From: Lysobacterales bacterium UBA5700
Lineage (GTDB): Bacteria > Pseudomonadota > Gammaproteobacteria > Xanthomonadales > Xanthomonadaceae
Direction of reading: 5' to 3'
DNA: 12,108 nucleotides
Assembly: GCA_002420085.1 (NCBI GenBank)
Contig: DIHI01000111.1
Coordinates: 38,592 to 50,699 of the forward strand
Positions 1 through 7,228 of this stretch are shown here, in pieces. Position 1 is the first letter of the stretch. Every line of letters starts with the position of its first letter. The notes below the pieces were generated by a model that was given only the letters and a program-made list of their open reading frames with translations, was not told the DNA's origin and ran no database searches. The position numbers and the translations under genes were made by a program.

Positions 1-1968
1 CGCGGCGAGATCGCCTGCCGGATCGTCCGCACCTGCCGCCGACTCGGCATCGCCACGGTTGCGGTCTACTCCGAGGCCGACGCCGACGCCCAGCACGCCC
101 GGCTCGCCGACGAGGCCCACGCCATCGGTGGCCCGCAGCCGCGCGACAGTTACCTGCGCGCCGACGCCCTGATCGAAGTCGCCCGCGCCCGAGGCGCTCA
201 GGCGATCCATCCCGGCTACGGCTTCCTGTCGGAGAACGCCGACTTCGCCGACGCCTGCGAACAGGCCGGACTGGTGTTCATCGGCCCGCGAGCGGCCTCG
301 ATGCGCAAGATGGGCTCCAAGGCCGGCGCCAAGGAACTGATGGCCAGCCATGGCGTCCCGGTCGTGCCCGGCTACACCGGCACCGACCAGGATCCCGGAC
401 GCCTGCAACTGGAGGCCGATGGCATCGGCTACCCGCTGATGATCAAGGCCGCCCACGGCGGCGGCGGCAAGGGCATGCGAATCGTGCGCGCCTCGACCGA
501 GTTTGCCGCCGCCCTGGAGTCCTGCCAGCGCGAATCGGCCAATGCCTTCGGCCGTGATCGGGTGCTGCTGGAACGCTACATCGAATCGCCCCGGCATATC
601 GAATTCCAGATCTTCGCCGACAGTCATGGCAACATCGTCCACCTGGGCGAGCGCGAATGCTCGGCCCAGCGCCGCTATCAGAAGATCATCGAAGAATCCC
701 CCTCGCCCTTCCTGACCCCGGAACTGCGCGAACGCATGGGTGAGGCAGCGATCGCCGCCGGTCACGCCATCGACTACCGCAATGCCGGCACGGTCGAGTT
801 CATCGTCGGTGCCGATGGCGGTTTCTACTTCATGGAAATCAACACGCGGCTACAGGTCGAACACCCGGTCACTGAATGCGTCACCGGCCTCGATCTGGTG
901 GAATGGCAGCTTCGGGTCGCCGCCGGGCAACCGCTGCCTCTGACTCAGCAGGCGATTCGTCACCACGGCCACGCCATCGAAGTGCGGCTGTATGCCGAAG
1001 ACCCGGATGCCGGCTTCCTGCCCGGCTCCGGGCGACTGGAAACCTTGCGCTTACCGCAAACCGGCGAACATGTCCGGCTGGACGGCGGCGTGATCGAAGG
1101 CGACACGGTCAGCATCTTCTACGATCCGATGATCGCCAAGCTGATCGTTCACGACCACGACCGTCCGAGCGCCCTGGCCCGCCTGCGCGAGGCATTGGCC
1201 GAAACCCGGATCGCCGGCCCGAAATCGAACGTCGCCTTCCTGGAGCGGCTGATCCGTCATCCGGTAGTGGTCGAAGGCCGGATCGACACCGGCTACCTCG
1301 ATCGTCACCTCGATCAGGTGCTGTCCTCACCCCCGCTGCCCGGCGCGCTCGAACTGACAGCGGCGGCCACGGCAGCCCTGCTCCACGACGAGGCCGAAAC
1401 CCGCGCCCAGGCTGCGCGCTCGTCCGACCCACACTCACCCTGGGCGATCGCCGATGGCTGGCGACTCGGTCATTCCGGTGAACGGCTGCTGGCATTCGAG
1501 CACGACGGCAGCCATACCCTGCTGCACGCCGCCGGCAGTGCTGGTCGCTATACCGTGCGCAGTGAGGATTTCACGGTCGATGTCACCGGCGCCCGATTGC
1601 AACACGGCTGGCTGTCGGCCCGCTTCGATGGCCAGGCGCGGCGCCTGCGCGCCGAGGCCGACCCGGACGAGGTCCATCTGCACGATGGCGAACGGCGCTG
1701 GCGTTTCCGGCGCAGCCCGGCGTTTCGTTTCGAGGGCGAGGCCAGTGGCGACAGCGACCGCCGCCTGCTGGCACCGATGCCTGGCCGAATCGTGCTGGTG
1801 CGCATCGCAGTCGGCGATCAGGTCGAGGCGGGTCAGGAGCTGATGGTGATGGAGGCCATGAAGATGGAACTCGCCCTGCGCGCCACCCGACCCGGCACGG
1901 TCGCCGAAGTCCGGGTGGCCGAAGGCGATTTCGTCGAAGCCGACGCCGTGCTGGCGGTCCTCGACTGA
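1..1968 (+). CDS. mccA: Methylcrotonyl-CoA carboxylase biotin-containing alpha subunit, 5' partial
   Basis: This subunit carboxylates its own biotin using ATP and bicarbonate. A partner carboxyltransferase subunit, not in the window, then carboxylates the acyl-CoA. The frame is open from base 1 and starts at the RGEIACRI motif near the usual N terminus, so only about ten residues should be missing; 655 are present. In window numbering, the ATP-grasp glycine loop is at 152-159 (HGGGGKGM), and the biotin carboxylase signature EINTRLQVEHP is at 279-289 with R283 and E287. A middle linker domain follows, then a C-terminal biotinyl domain with the MEAMKME motif and biotinylated lysine at residue 621. 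Having carboxylase and biotin carrier on one chain excludes the separate AccB/AccC type. The GYTGTDQDPG and SCQRES segments resemble methylcrotonyl-CoA carboxylase (LiuD) more than the propionyl enzyme. Geranyl-CoA carboxylase (AtuF) remains possible. It is convergent with the acyl-CoA dehydrogenase gene. Confidence 0.85.
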   Translation, partial: RGEIACRIVRTCRRLGIATVAVYSEADADAQHARLADEAHAIGGPQPRDSYLRADALIEVARARGAQAIHPGYGFLSENADFADACEQAGLVFIGPRAASMRKMGSKAGAKELMASHGVPVVPGYTGTDQDPGRLQLEADGIGYPLMIKAAHGGGGKGMRIVRASTEFAAALESCQRESANAFGRDRVLLERYIESPRHIEFQIFADSHGNIVHLGERECSAQRRYQKIIEESPSPFLTPELRERMGEAAIAAGHAIDYRNAGTVEFIVGADGGFYFMEINTRLQVEHPVTECVTGLDLVEWQLRVAAGQPLPLTQQAIRHHGHAIEVRLYAEDPDAGFLPGSGRLETLRLPQTGEHVRLDGGVIEGDTVSIFYDPMIAKLIVHDHDRPSALARLREALAETRIAGPKSNVAFLERLIRHPVVVEGRIDTGYLDRHLDQVLSSPPLPGALELTAAATAALLHDEAETRAQAARSSDPHSPWAIADGWRLGHSGERLLAFEHDGSHTLLHAAGSAGRYTVRSEDFTVDVTGARLQHGWLSARFDGQARRLRAEADPDEVHLHDGERRWRFRRSPAFRFEGEASGDSDRRLLAPMPGRIVLVRIAVGDQVEAGQELMVMEAMKMELALRATRPGTVAEVRVAEGDFVEADAVLAVLD

Positions 1969-1996
1969 TCGAACCCGACCGCCCGCCGGAGTCGAG

Positions 1997-2011
1997 CGGC
2001 CGAGCCGGCCG
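1997..2011. terminator. GC-rich hairpin between convergent genes, possible bidirectional terminator
   Basis: CGGCCG, an AGC loop and CGGCCG form a perfect six-pair stem in the 49-base gap between the carboxylase stop and the end of the acyl-CoA dehydrogenase gene. Its position suits a shared terminator. There is no T-tract on either side, so it is not a canonical intrinsic terminator, and short GC palindromes are common in DNA of this composition. Confidence 0.3.
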
Positions 2012-2017
2012 ACGGCC

Positions 2018-3826
2018 TCAGAACCAGTCGGCCGCCATGGTGAATGCCGAATCCTCGGACTGCGCCACGATCCGGGCACAGTGTTCGACCGCCGGCAGTT
2101 CGTGCCGGAAGAAGAACCGGCAGGCATGCAGCTTGCCGCGCAGGAAATCGGCCTCGGCGCCCTCGACCCCCCTGGCCAGGCGACGCTGGGCCGCCACCGC
2201 CTGACTCAGCCAGGTCCAGGCGATCGCGACATGGCCGACCAGGGTCATGTACTGGCTGGCATTGGCCAGTCCGAGACGAACCTGACCCGCCATGAACTGA
2301 CGACCCACGGCCGCCGTGGTTTCCCCGACCAGCACCAGATACCGGCGCAGGCTGGCCGCATGTTCGGCCAGGGCTTCGATGGCATCGGCCTCGGCAGCGG
2401 TCGCTTCGATCCGCGCCGACAACAGGCGCAATGCCGCACCGCGATCCTGGATCACCTTGCGACCCAGCAGGTCGAGCGCCTGGATGCCATTGGTGCCTTC
2501 ATGGATGGCATTCAGACGATTGTCGCGGTAGTGCTGCTCGACCGGATACTCACGGGTGTAACCATAGCCGCCCAGCACCTGCATGGCCAGTTCGTTGGCC
2601 CGCAGGCACCAGTCCGATGACCACGCCTTGACGATCGGGGTCAGCAGTTCGAGCAGGGCGTCGGCACGCTGCCGGGCATCCGGATCCGACTCGCCGGCCC
2701 GCTCGTCGATCAGGCGCGACGTGAACAGGGCCAGGGCCAGGGCGCCCTCGACGTAGCACTTCTGCTGGAGCAGCATGCGCCGGACATCGGCATGCTCGAT
2801 GATCGCGATGGGCGCCGATTCGGCATCCTTCTGATCGGGATGACGCCCTTGCAGGCGTTCCCTGGCATAGCCGAGCGAATACCGATAGCTGGCGACACCC
2901 AGCGCGATCGAACCGAGGCCGACCCCGATCCGCTCCTCGTTCATCATGTGGAACATGTGGGCCAGACCCTGGTTCGGCGTGCCGACCAGTTCACCCCGGC
3001 ACTCGCCGCGCTCACCGAACGTGAGGAAGCAGTTGGCCGAGGCCCGATAGCCCATCTTGTGATTGAGACCGGCGACCTGGACATCGTTGTCGCCGCCGCG
3101 CCCGCCATTCTCGGTGATCCGATAGCGCGGCACCGCGAACAGACTGATGCCGCGAACCCCGGCCGGCGCATCGGGCAGGCGCGCCAGCACCATGTGGATG
3201 ATGTTTTCGCCCATGTCGTGGTCACCGGCCGAGATCCACATCTTGGCGCCCTCGATCAGGTAGCCGCCGGCCCCGTCCGGCCGCGCGCGGGTGCGCAGAT
3301 CGGCCAGCGACGACCCGGCCTGCGGCTCGCTCAGGCACATCGTGCCGAAGTAGCGACCTTCAAGGATCGGCTGCATGTAGCGCTGCTTCTGCGCCTCGCT
3401 GCCATGGGCGTCGAGCAGATTGGCGACCCCCTTGGCCAGGGCCGGATAGGCCGCGAAGCTCAGATTGGCGCAGGCGAATGGCAGGCCGTAGGCGGTTTCG
3501 ATCAGATAGGGCAATTGCATGCCGCCGCGCTCGCTGTCGGCGGTGGCCGCCATGAAGCCGGCCTCGATGTAGGCCGCCATCGCGGCATGCAGTTCCGGGA
3601 TCAATCGAACCTGGCCATCGACCAGTTCCGGCTCCCGACTGTCGCCCAATCGGTAGTGCGGCAGGAAGGTCTCGCGGGCAAGCTGTTCGGCCAGATCGAT
3701 CACTGCATCGAAGGTTTCCCGGCTGTGCTCGCCATAGCGCGGGTAGCCGAGCAGATCGGTGGCACCGACCACATCGTAGAGCAGGAAATCGAGGTCGCGG
3801 CGATTGAAGAAGGCTGTGTCGGACAT
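2018..3826 (-). CDS. Acyl-CoA dehydrogenase, large (about 600-residue) class
   Basis: An FAD flavoenzyme expected to introduce the alpha,beta double bond into an acyl-CoA and pass electrons to ETF. The 602-residue product is longer than classical (about 380-residue) dehydrogenases and matches the class with a C-terminal extension that includes DmdC (3-methylmercaptopropionyl-CoA dehydrogenase) and many FadE-like proteins. The middle domain has the FAD/substrate motif LSEPQAGSSL. The C-terminal part has QVLGGYGYTREYPVEQHYRD, followed by IHEGTNGIQALDLLGRK, whose Glu443 is at the catalytic-base position of this class. Residues from about 480 onward form the extra helical domain. I chose the ATG at 3826 because family-like sequence (RRDLDFLLYDVV) starts right after it; the open frame continues upstream to 4030, but that part only shadows the neighbouring gene. 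No clear ribosome site precedes this ATG, so coupling to the gene ending 25 bases upstream is likely. The substrate cannot be read from the sequence. Confidence 0.9.
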   Translation of the reverse strand: MSDTAFFNRRDLDFLLYDVVGATDLLGYPRYGEHSRETFDAVIDLAEQLARETFLPHYRLGDSREPELVDGQVRLIPELHAAMAAYIEAGFMAATADSERGGMQLPYLIETAYGLPFACANLSFAAYPALAKGVANLLDAHGSEAQKQRYMQPILEGRYFGTMCLSEPQAGSSLADLRTRARPDGAGGYLIEGAKMWISAGDHDMGENIIHMVLARLPDAPAGVRGISLFAVPRYRITENGGRGGDNDVQVAGLNHKMGYRASANCFLTFGERGECRGELVGTPNQGLAHMFHMMNEERIGVGLGSIALGVASYRYSLGYARERLQGRHPDQKDAESAPIAIIEHADVRRMLLQQKCYVEGALALALFTSRLIDERAGESDPDARQRADALLELLTPIVKAWSSDWCLRANELAMQVLGGYGYTREYPVEQHYRDNRLNAIHEGTNGIQALDLLGRKVIQDRGAALRLLSARIEATAAEADAIEALAEHAASLRRYLVLVGETTAAVGRQFMAGQVRLGLANASQYMTLVGHVAIAWTWLSQAVAAQRRLARGVEGAEADFLRGKLHACRFFFRHELPAVEHCARIVAQSEDSAFTMAADWF

Positions 3827-3845
3827 GGTGATCGCAGGTGGGTGA

Positions 3846-3860
3846 CCGGCCTCAGGCCGG
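3846..3860 (-). other. Intercistronic hairpin whose loop is the upstream stop codon
   Basis: On the minus strand, CCGGCC, TGA and GGCCGG form a perfect six-pair stem. Its three-base loop is exactly the stop codon of the AhpD-like gene, 20 bases before the acyl-CoA dehydrogenase ATG. It could stabilise the upstream message end or tune downstream translation. It may also be a chance product of GC-rich sequence. Confidence 0.3.
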
Positions 3861-4424
3861 ATGGGCGTGGCCGTGGCCGTCGGCTTCGAGTTCGACCCCG
3901 AGTCCGAGCACGACGCGATTGGCATAGCAGAAATAGCCGACCACCTGGTTGATCTCCAGGATCCGACCATCATCGAGGCCGGCGGCACGCAGATCCTGGA
4001 TGTCGGCCTCGGTAATCGTTGCCGGAGCATGGGTCAAGCGGTCGGCATAGCGCAGCCCGGCCTGCTGGGCGGCATCGAACGGCGCCATCGGCAGCGGCTC
4101 GGCCAGGGCCGCCAGCATCGCCTCGGCCAGGCCAGGATCGCCGGCCTCACGACGAAGACCGGCGCTGTGGTGGGCCACGCAGTAGCCGCAGCCGTTGATC
4201 CGACTGACCCGAACACCGAGTGCCTCCAGGTAGACCTTGGGCAGGGCATTGCCGGCATGGTGGACAGCGGCCCGATACAGCGCCAGATGGCCATCCAGCG
4301 TGTGCGGTCGGAGACCGTGAACCGTGATGATGTTGTCCAACGGACCGGCTGCCGCCAACCGCTCGTACATCGTCCGCAGTCGTCCTTCAGCCTGCTCCAG
4401 GCCGATACTTTCGATCCAACTCAC
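3852..4424 (-). CDS. Carboxymuconolactone decarboxylase-family, AhpD-like (peroxidase-related) protein
   Basis: A 190-residue all-alpha protein of the AhpD-like fold. The core motif Glu67-x11-Cys79-x2-Cys82-x3-His86 (segment [10 protein letters not shown]) reproduces the proton-relay glutamate, redox CxxC and histidine of AhpD. This fits a thiol-dependent peroxidase or disulfide reductase better than a true decarboxylase. Its length fits the 'uncharacterised peroxidase-related enzyme' subgroup. The start is GTG at 4424, supported by a GGAG ribosome site seven bases upstream and by the family-like N terminus (SWIESI). It is the middle gene of a minus-strand operon: 30 bases after the small cysteine-rich gene and 25 before the acyl-CoA dehydrogenase. 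A role in protecting the flavoenzyme or its pathway from peroxides is an inference from position only. Confidence 0.85.
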   Translation of the reverse strand: MSWIESIGLEQAEGRLRTMYERLAAAGPLDNIITVHGLRPHTLDGHLALYRAAVHHAGNALPKVYLEALGVRVSRINGCGYCVAHHSAGLRREAGDPGLAEAMLAALAEPLPMAPFDAAQQAGLRYADRLTHAPATITEADIQDLRAAGLDDGRILEINQVVGYFCYANRVVLGLGVELEADGHGHAHPA

Positions 4425-4431
4425 GCAGTAA

Positions 4432-4435
4432 CTCC
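4432..4435 (-). promoter_or_regulatory. Ribosome binding site deciding a GTG start
   Basis: GGAG on the minus strand, seven bases from the GTG at 4424. No in-frame ATG lies nearby, so this site supports the GTG initiation of the AhpD-like gene. Confidence 0.7.
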
Positions 4436-4454
4436 GTTCAGGTCGGCGGCAAGT

Positions 4455-4601
4455 CTACTTCTTCTTGCCCGACGTGCGGGTCGGCTCGGCGGGCGGCGCA
4501 TCGGCAGACCGATGGTCACCGATGATCGACTTGGCGGGACAGACCGCGAACACCGGGCATTTGCGACAGCCGACGGCCAGGGCGACAGGACACAGCGTCA
4601 T
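4455..4601 (-). CDS. Small cysteine-rich protein (48 residues)
   Basis: A short gene, ATG at 4601 and TAG at 4457-4455. Support comes from a GGAG ribosome site seven bases upstream, from being the first gene of a tight operon (30 bases to the next start), and from ordered cysteines. These lie at C4, C12, C15 and C21 in the pattern CP-x6-GC-x2-CP-x4-CP. The last 18 residues are hydrophilic and end in three lysines, as disordered basic tails do. Four cysteines in the first 21 residues could hold a zinc ion or an iron-sulfur cluster. I have an impression of similar short proteins with a GCKKCP-type core in other proteobacteria, but cannot confirm it here and assign no function. There is no signal peptide and no convincing membrane segment. 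Confidence 0.65.
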   Translation of the reverse strand: MTLCPVALAVGCRKCPVFAVCPAKSIIGDHRSADAPPAEPTRTSGKKK

Positions 4602-4608
4602 CTCGATT

Positions 4609-4612
4609 CTCC
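4609..4612 (-). promoter_or_regulatory. Ribosome binding site of the small cysteine-rich gene
   Basis: GGAG on the minus strand, seven bases before the ATG at 4601. It is a main reason to regard this 48-codon frame as a real gene. Confidence 0.6.
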
Positions 4613-4687
4613 GACATCCGCGCCGACGGCCCGGAACAGATGCAAGCCTACCCGATTCCCGGCATCGATGGACCCCTGGCCCGGCCG

Positions 4688-4716
4688 TTGCTGCCGTGAC
4701 GGCCGCTGGCGACAAT
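4688..4716 (+). promoter_or_regulatory. Weak candidate sigma-70 promoter for the short-chain dehydrogenase
   Basis: TTGCTG (4688-4693) and GACAAT (4711-4716) are separated by 17 bases in the 153-base divergent region between the cysteine-rich gene and the dehydrogenase. The -35 match is poor (about three of six) and the -10 moderate. Nothing better is visible on either strand of this region. Confidence 0.2.
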
Positions 4717-4754
4717 GCCGATCGTTTCGACCGCAACCACCGCCAGAACCCGCC

Positions 4755-5567
4755 ATGTCCAGATTGTCCGGAAAGATCGCCCTCATCACCGGTGCCGCGC
4801 GCGGCATCGGTGCCGCCATCGCCCGCGCCTTCGTCACCGAGGGCGCGCGCGTCCTGCTCACCGACATCCGCGACTCGGACGGCGAACGGACCGCCGCCGC
4901 ACTCGGCAGCGCCGCACGCTATCGCCGGCTGGATGTCCGCCACGACCACGATTGGCGACAGGCCATGGCCGACGTGCTGCAACACGAACAGCGGCTCGAC
5001 ATCCTGGTCAACAATGCCGGCATCACCGGCTTCGAGGACGGCATCCGGCCACAGGATCCCGAGCATGTCGTCCTGGCCGACTGGCACGCCGTGCTGGCCA
5101 CCAATCTCGACGGTGTCATGCTCGGCTGCAAGCATGCGATCACCGCGATGCGCCGACACGGCAGCGGCTCGATCGTCAATATCGGCTCCCGCTCCGGCGT
5201 GGTCGGCATCCCCGCTGCCTGCGCCTATGCCGCCAGCAAGGCCGGGGTTCGCAACCACACCCGGTCGGTCGCCCTGTACTGTGCCGAGCAGGGCCTGGCG
5301 ATCCGCTGCAATGTCATCCAGCCGGCCTCGATCCTGACCCCGATGTGGGAGCCCCTGCTCGGCGACGGACCGGATCGCGAAACCCGCATGCGCGAGTACA
5401 CCCGCGACACGCCGCTCGCTCGGTTCGGACGAGTCGATGAAGTCGCCGCCCTGGCGGTCTATCTGGCCGGCGATGAGTCGGCCTACATGACCGGTAGCGA
5501 GCTCACCCTCGATGGCGGCATGCTGGCCGGCACGGCGGTTCCGCCCCCAGCACCACCGGGGCACTGA
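4755..5567 (+). CDS. Short-chain dehydrogenase/reductase (SDR), classical type
   Basis: A 270-residue NAD(P)-dependent oxidoreductase with a complete classical SDR signature: cofactor loop TGAARGIG (12-19), NNAG at 86-89, and the tetrad Asn117, Ser145, Tyr158, Lys162 (segment YAASK). Asp37 at the end of the second strand usually indicates preference for NAD(H) over NADP(H). The C-terminal [13 protein letters not shown] block is typical of 3-oxoacyl-ACP reductase-like and hydroxysteroid or cyclic-alcohol dehydrogenases. The substrate is unknown; candidates are a secondary alcohol or a 3-hydroxyacyl thioester. The ATG at 4755 fits the family start ([13 protein letters not shown]). No good ribosome site precedes it, so initiation may be leaderless or weak. 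It is divergent from the cysteine-rich operon and 234 bases from the next plus-strand gene, so it is probably not co-transcribed with the haem/CTQ cluster. Confidence 0.92.
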   Translation: MSRLSGKIALITGAARGIGAAIARAFVTEGARVLLTDIRDSDGERTAAALGSAARYRRLDVRHDHDWRQAMADVLQHEQRLDILVNNAGITGFEDGIRPQDPEHVVLADWHAVLATNLDGVMLGCKHAITAMRRHGSGSIVNIGSRSGVVGIPAACAYAASKAGVRNHTRSVALYCAEQGLAIRCNVIQPASILTPMWEPLLGDGPDRETRMREYTRDTPLARFGRVDEVAALAVYLAGDESAYMTGSELTLDGGMLAGTAVPPPAPPGH

Positions 5568-5572
5568 CCGGC

Positions 5573-5621
5573 GCCCGACATGTCGGGCGACATGTCCGAG
5601 CAGCGATGCCGACATGTCGGC
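5573..5621 (+). promoter_or_regulatory. Cluster of three GACATGTC-cored palindromes, candidate activator binding sites
   Basis: Identical GACATGTC cores lie at 5577-5584, 5589-5596 and 5611-5618. The first extends to a perfect 16-base palindrome (GCCCGACATGTCGGGC, 5573-5588) and the third to a perfect 14-base palindrome (5608-5621); the middle one is perfect only in the core. Centres are 12 and 22 bases apart, close to one and two helical turns, so bound dimers would lie on nearly the same DNA face. The cluster sits roughly 135-170 bases upstream of the start site predicted for the sigma-54-like promoter, where enhancer-binding activators usually bind. It begins six bases after the dehydrogenase stop, but palindromes without a loop make poor terminators. 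Confidence 0.55.
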
Positions 5622-5722
5622 TGGTACGGCCGGTCGGCCAGACTCGACCAAAACCTGCGGTCGGGCCCCACTGTCAGGCCATCCGGTGAGGTTGCGGAGG
5701 CGAATCGGCGATCGACGACAGG

Positions 5723-5739
5723 CTGGCACGAAACCTGCT
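5723..5739 (+). promoter_or_regulatory. Candidate sigma-54 (RpoN) -24/-12 promoter
   Basis: CTGGCACG-AAAC-CTGCT matches the sigma-54 consensus YTGGCACG-N4-TTGCW with one mismatch (C for the first T of TTGC). The essential GG and GC are present with correct spacing. Transcription would start near 5749, leaving a leader of about 53 bases before the lipoprotein ATG, and it points toward the haem/CTQ cluster. I saw no convincing sigma-70 promoter or IHF site in this gap. Confidence 0.6.
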
Positions 5740-5788
5740 GAACCCCCTGTGCCGCGCCGCGATCACCCGGATCGCGTCAGCCGTCCCC

Positions 5789-5794
5789 AGGAGG
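5789..5794 (+). promoter_or_regulatory. Consensus ribosome binding site (AGGAGG)
   Basis: A full AGGAGG lies seven bases before the ATG at 5802. It is the strongest ribosome site in the window and fixes the start of the haem lipoprotein. Confidence 0.85.
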
Positions 5795-5801
5795 TTCAGA
5801 C

Positions 5802-7217
5802 ATGTTTCGACCGATCGCTCTGGCCATCGCAGCCGCCCTGATCGCAGGGTGTGGCTCCGATACCGACCGGCCACCCGGTAATGACCCGCAACCGTCACCC
5901 GCTCCGGCACCGGCTCCGACACCCGCTCCCACCCCGAGCCCGACCGCATGCAGCGCCGACCCGGCCTGGTTCCCGGTGACTGCCTTCCCGGACGGCAATG
6001 CCTTCCCGAACAGCAACAACTGCGATTTCCACCAATGGTCCTGGCAGATGTTCCTCTGGCTGCGCGAACCGGCCAGTACTGAACCAGGCAGCGCGCTCAA
6101 CTTCGAGACCTTCGCCAATCCGAATGCCGTACTGCGGCCCGGTGGCCCAGGCGATACCCCCTACCCCGGTCGGACGGCCGACCAGGGCAGCCAGATGCTG
6201 GCCAGGGCTGCGAAATCGGCGAGCACGGTGGATGCCGATGACATCTTCCAGGCCGGCGCCGGCAATCGCATCCTGATCGACCAGGCCGGCAATGTCGTCT
6301 ATTACACCGGTCTGCTGAACCAGACATTCTGGGACTTCGTGGTGGACAACCAGTTGTATGACCTGTCCGCCCTGCAATCGATCGCCAGCGGCACCGATTT
6401 TCCGGTCAACACCATCGAGCTGAAGGTGTCCTGGCGCATTGCCGCCACCTACGACAGCACCGGCGCACTCGAAACCACCTACATCGCCAACGCCGACAGC
6501 CAGTTCTACACCACCCGCGCCACCGTCCCGGTGGTCGAGGTGGTCGATGGCACGATCACCGACAACACCGGCAAGACCCAGGACGCCCTGCTGGCCATGG
6601 TCGGCATGCATGTGGTCGGAGTCGTCAAGGACCATCCGGAATTCATCTGGGCGACCTTCGAGCACAAGGCCAATGCACCGGACTGCGCGGTGCTGCCGGC
6701 CGGGGCAACCAATTCCGGCACCGGCCTGCCCTGGTCGTTCTACACCCCGAACACCCCGGTCACTGTCCAGAACCAGTTCGACGGCAATACCCCGCTGGCG
6801 GTGGTCAGCATCTGTCGGCAGGTGCCCTGGGGCGGCGGCGATGATCAGAACATCGCCAACATCCAGAACCTGAACGCCAGCGTGGCACCGCATCTGGCCG
6901 GCACGGTCTGGGCCAACTATCAGTTGATCGGCGCGGTCTGGACCACCGGTGATGACGACATTCCCGGCCCGAACGGCGCCCCGATGCAGGCCGGCGACCG
7001 GCAACTCGGCTCGCTCGATCTGGCCAACACCACGATGGAGACCTTCACCCAGGACGCCAACTGCTTCGCCTGCCACAACGGCGGAGTCCACACCGTGACA
7101 GTGACCGGTGGAAATCAACCGCCATCCGGCCAGATCGTTGCTGCCAAGCACCTCGATCTGTCGCATTTCATCGTCAACTACCAGGCGGCCCAGCAAGCCG
7201 CTTCCGGCAGCGAGTGA
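5802..7217 (+). CDS. Lipoprotein of unrecognised family with one C-terminal c-type haem motif
   Basis: A 471-residue exported protein. It has a short hydrophobic signal and a lipobox ending LIAGC with Cys17 as lipidation site; the following Gly-Ser favours the outer membrane. A proline/alanine/threonine linker (about 29-48) acts as a spacer. The mature domain has Cys50 and Cys74 (perhaps a disulfide), a CDFHQWSWQMFLW block, and a striking VGMHVVGVVKDHPE...WATFEH block with His270, His278, Glu280, Glu287 and His288. Near the C terminus, LANTTMET precedes a single CFACH (421-425) for covalent haem. No methionine follows the haem motif, so the distal ligand may be His450 or His455, or a more N-terminal residue. 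It is paralogous to the protein at 10621-12042. It is first in the cluster, 11 bases before the LodA-like gene, so electron acceptor or partner of the CTQ enzyme is a reasonable guess. Most of the chain belongs to no family I can name. Confidence 0.85.
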   Translation: MFRPIALAIAAALIAGCGSDTDRPPGNDPQPSPAPAPAPTPAPTPSPTACSADPAWFPVTAFPDGNAFPNSNNCDFHQWSWQMFLWLREPASTEPGSALNFETFANPNAVLRPGGPGDTPYPGRTADQGSQMLARAAKSASTVDADDIFQAGAGNRILIDQAGNVVYYTGLLNQTFWDFVVDNQLYDLSALQSIASGTDFPVNTIELKVSWRIAATYDSTGALETTYIANADSQFYTTRATVPVVEVVDGTITDNTGKTQDALLAMVGMHVVGVVKDHPEFIWATFEHKANAPDCAVLPAGATNSGTGLPWSFYTPNTPVTVQNQFDGNTPLAVVSICRQVPWGGGDDQNIANIQNLNASVAPHLAGTVWANYQLIGAVWTTGDDDIPGPNGAPMQAGDRQLGSLDLANTTMETFTQDANCFACHNGGVHTVTVTGGNQPPSGQIVAAKHLDLSHFIVNYQAAQQAASGSE

Positions 7218-7223
7218 AGGGGA
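7218..7223 (+). promoter_or_regulatory. Ribosome binding site choosing ATG 7229 over GTG 7214
   Basis: AGGGGA lies five bases before the ATG at 7229, immediately after the upstream stop (7215-7217). This favours the ATG over the in-frame GTG at 7214, which overlaps that stop codon. Confidence 0.65.
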
Positions 7224-7228
7224 ATCGC

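Noticed and set aside
2792..3952. Open frame of 386 codons on the plus strand opposite the acyl-CoA dehydrogenase
   Set aside because: Antisense to a well-defined enzyme and without recognisable motifs.
3827..4030. N-terminal extension of the acyl-CoA dehydrogenase to an upstream ATG at 4030
   Set aside because: The added 68 residues merely read the AhpD-like gene in another frame; family similarity begins at the ATG at 3826.
3861..4754. N-terminal extension of the short-chain dehydrogenase
   Set aside because: The added sequence runs antisense through two minus-strand genes; the SDR start motif immediately follows ATG 4755.
5573..5588. First palindrome as an intrinsic terminator of the short-chain dehydrogenase gene
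   Set aside because: A perfect palindrome with no loop and no T-tract is a poor terminator; two further copies argue for a DNA-binding site.
5799..5806. Fourth copy of the palindrome (GACATGTT) over the lipoprotein start codon
   Set aside because: Imperfect, without the flanking CG extension, and part of the match is forced by the ATG itself; probably chance.
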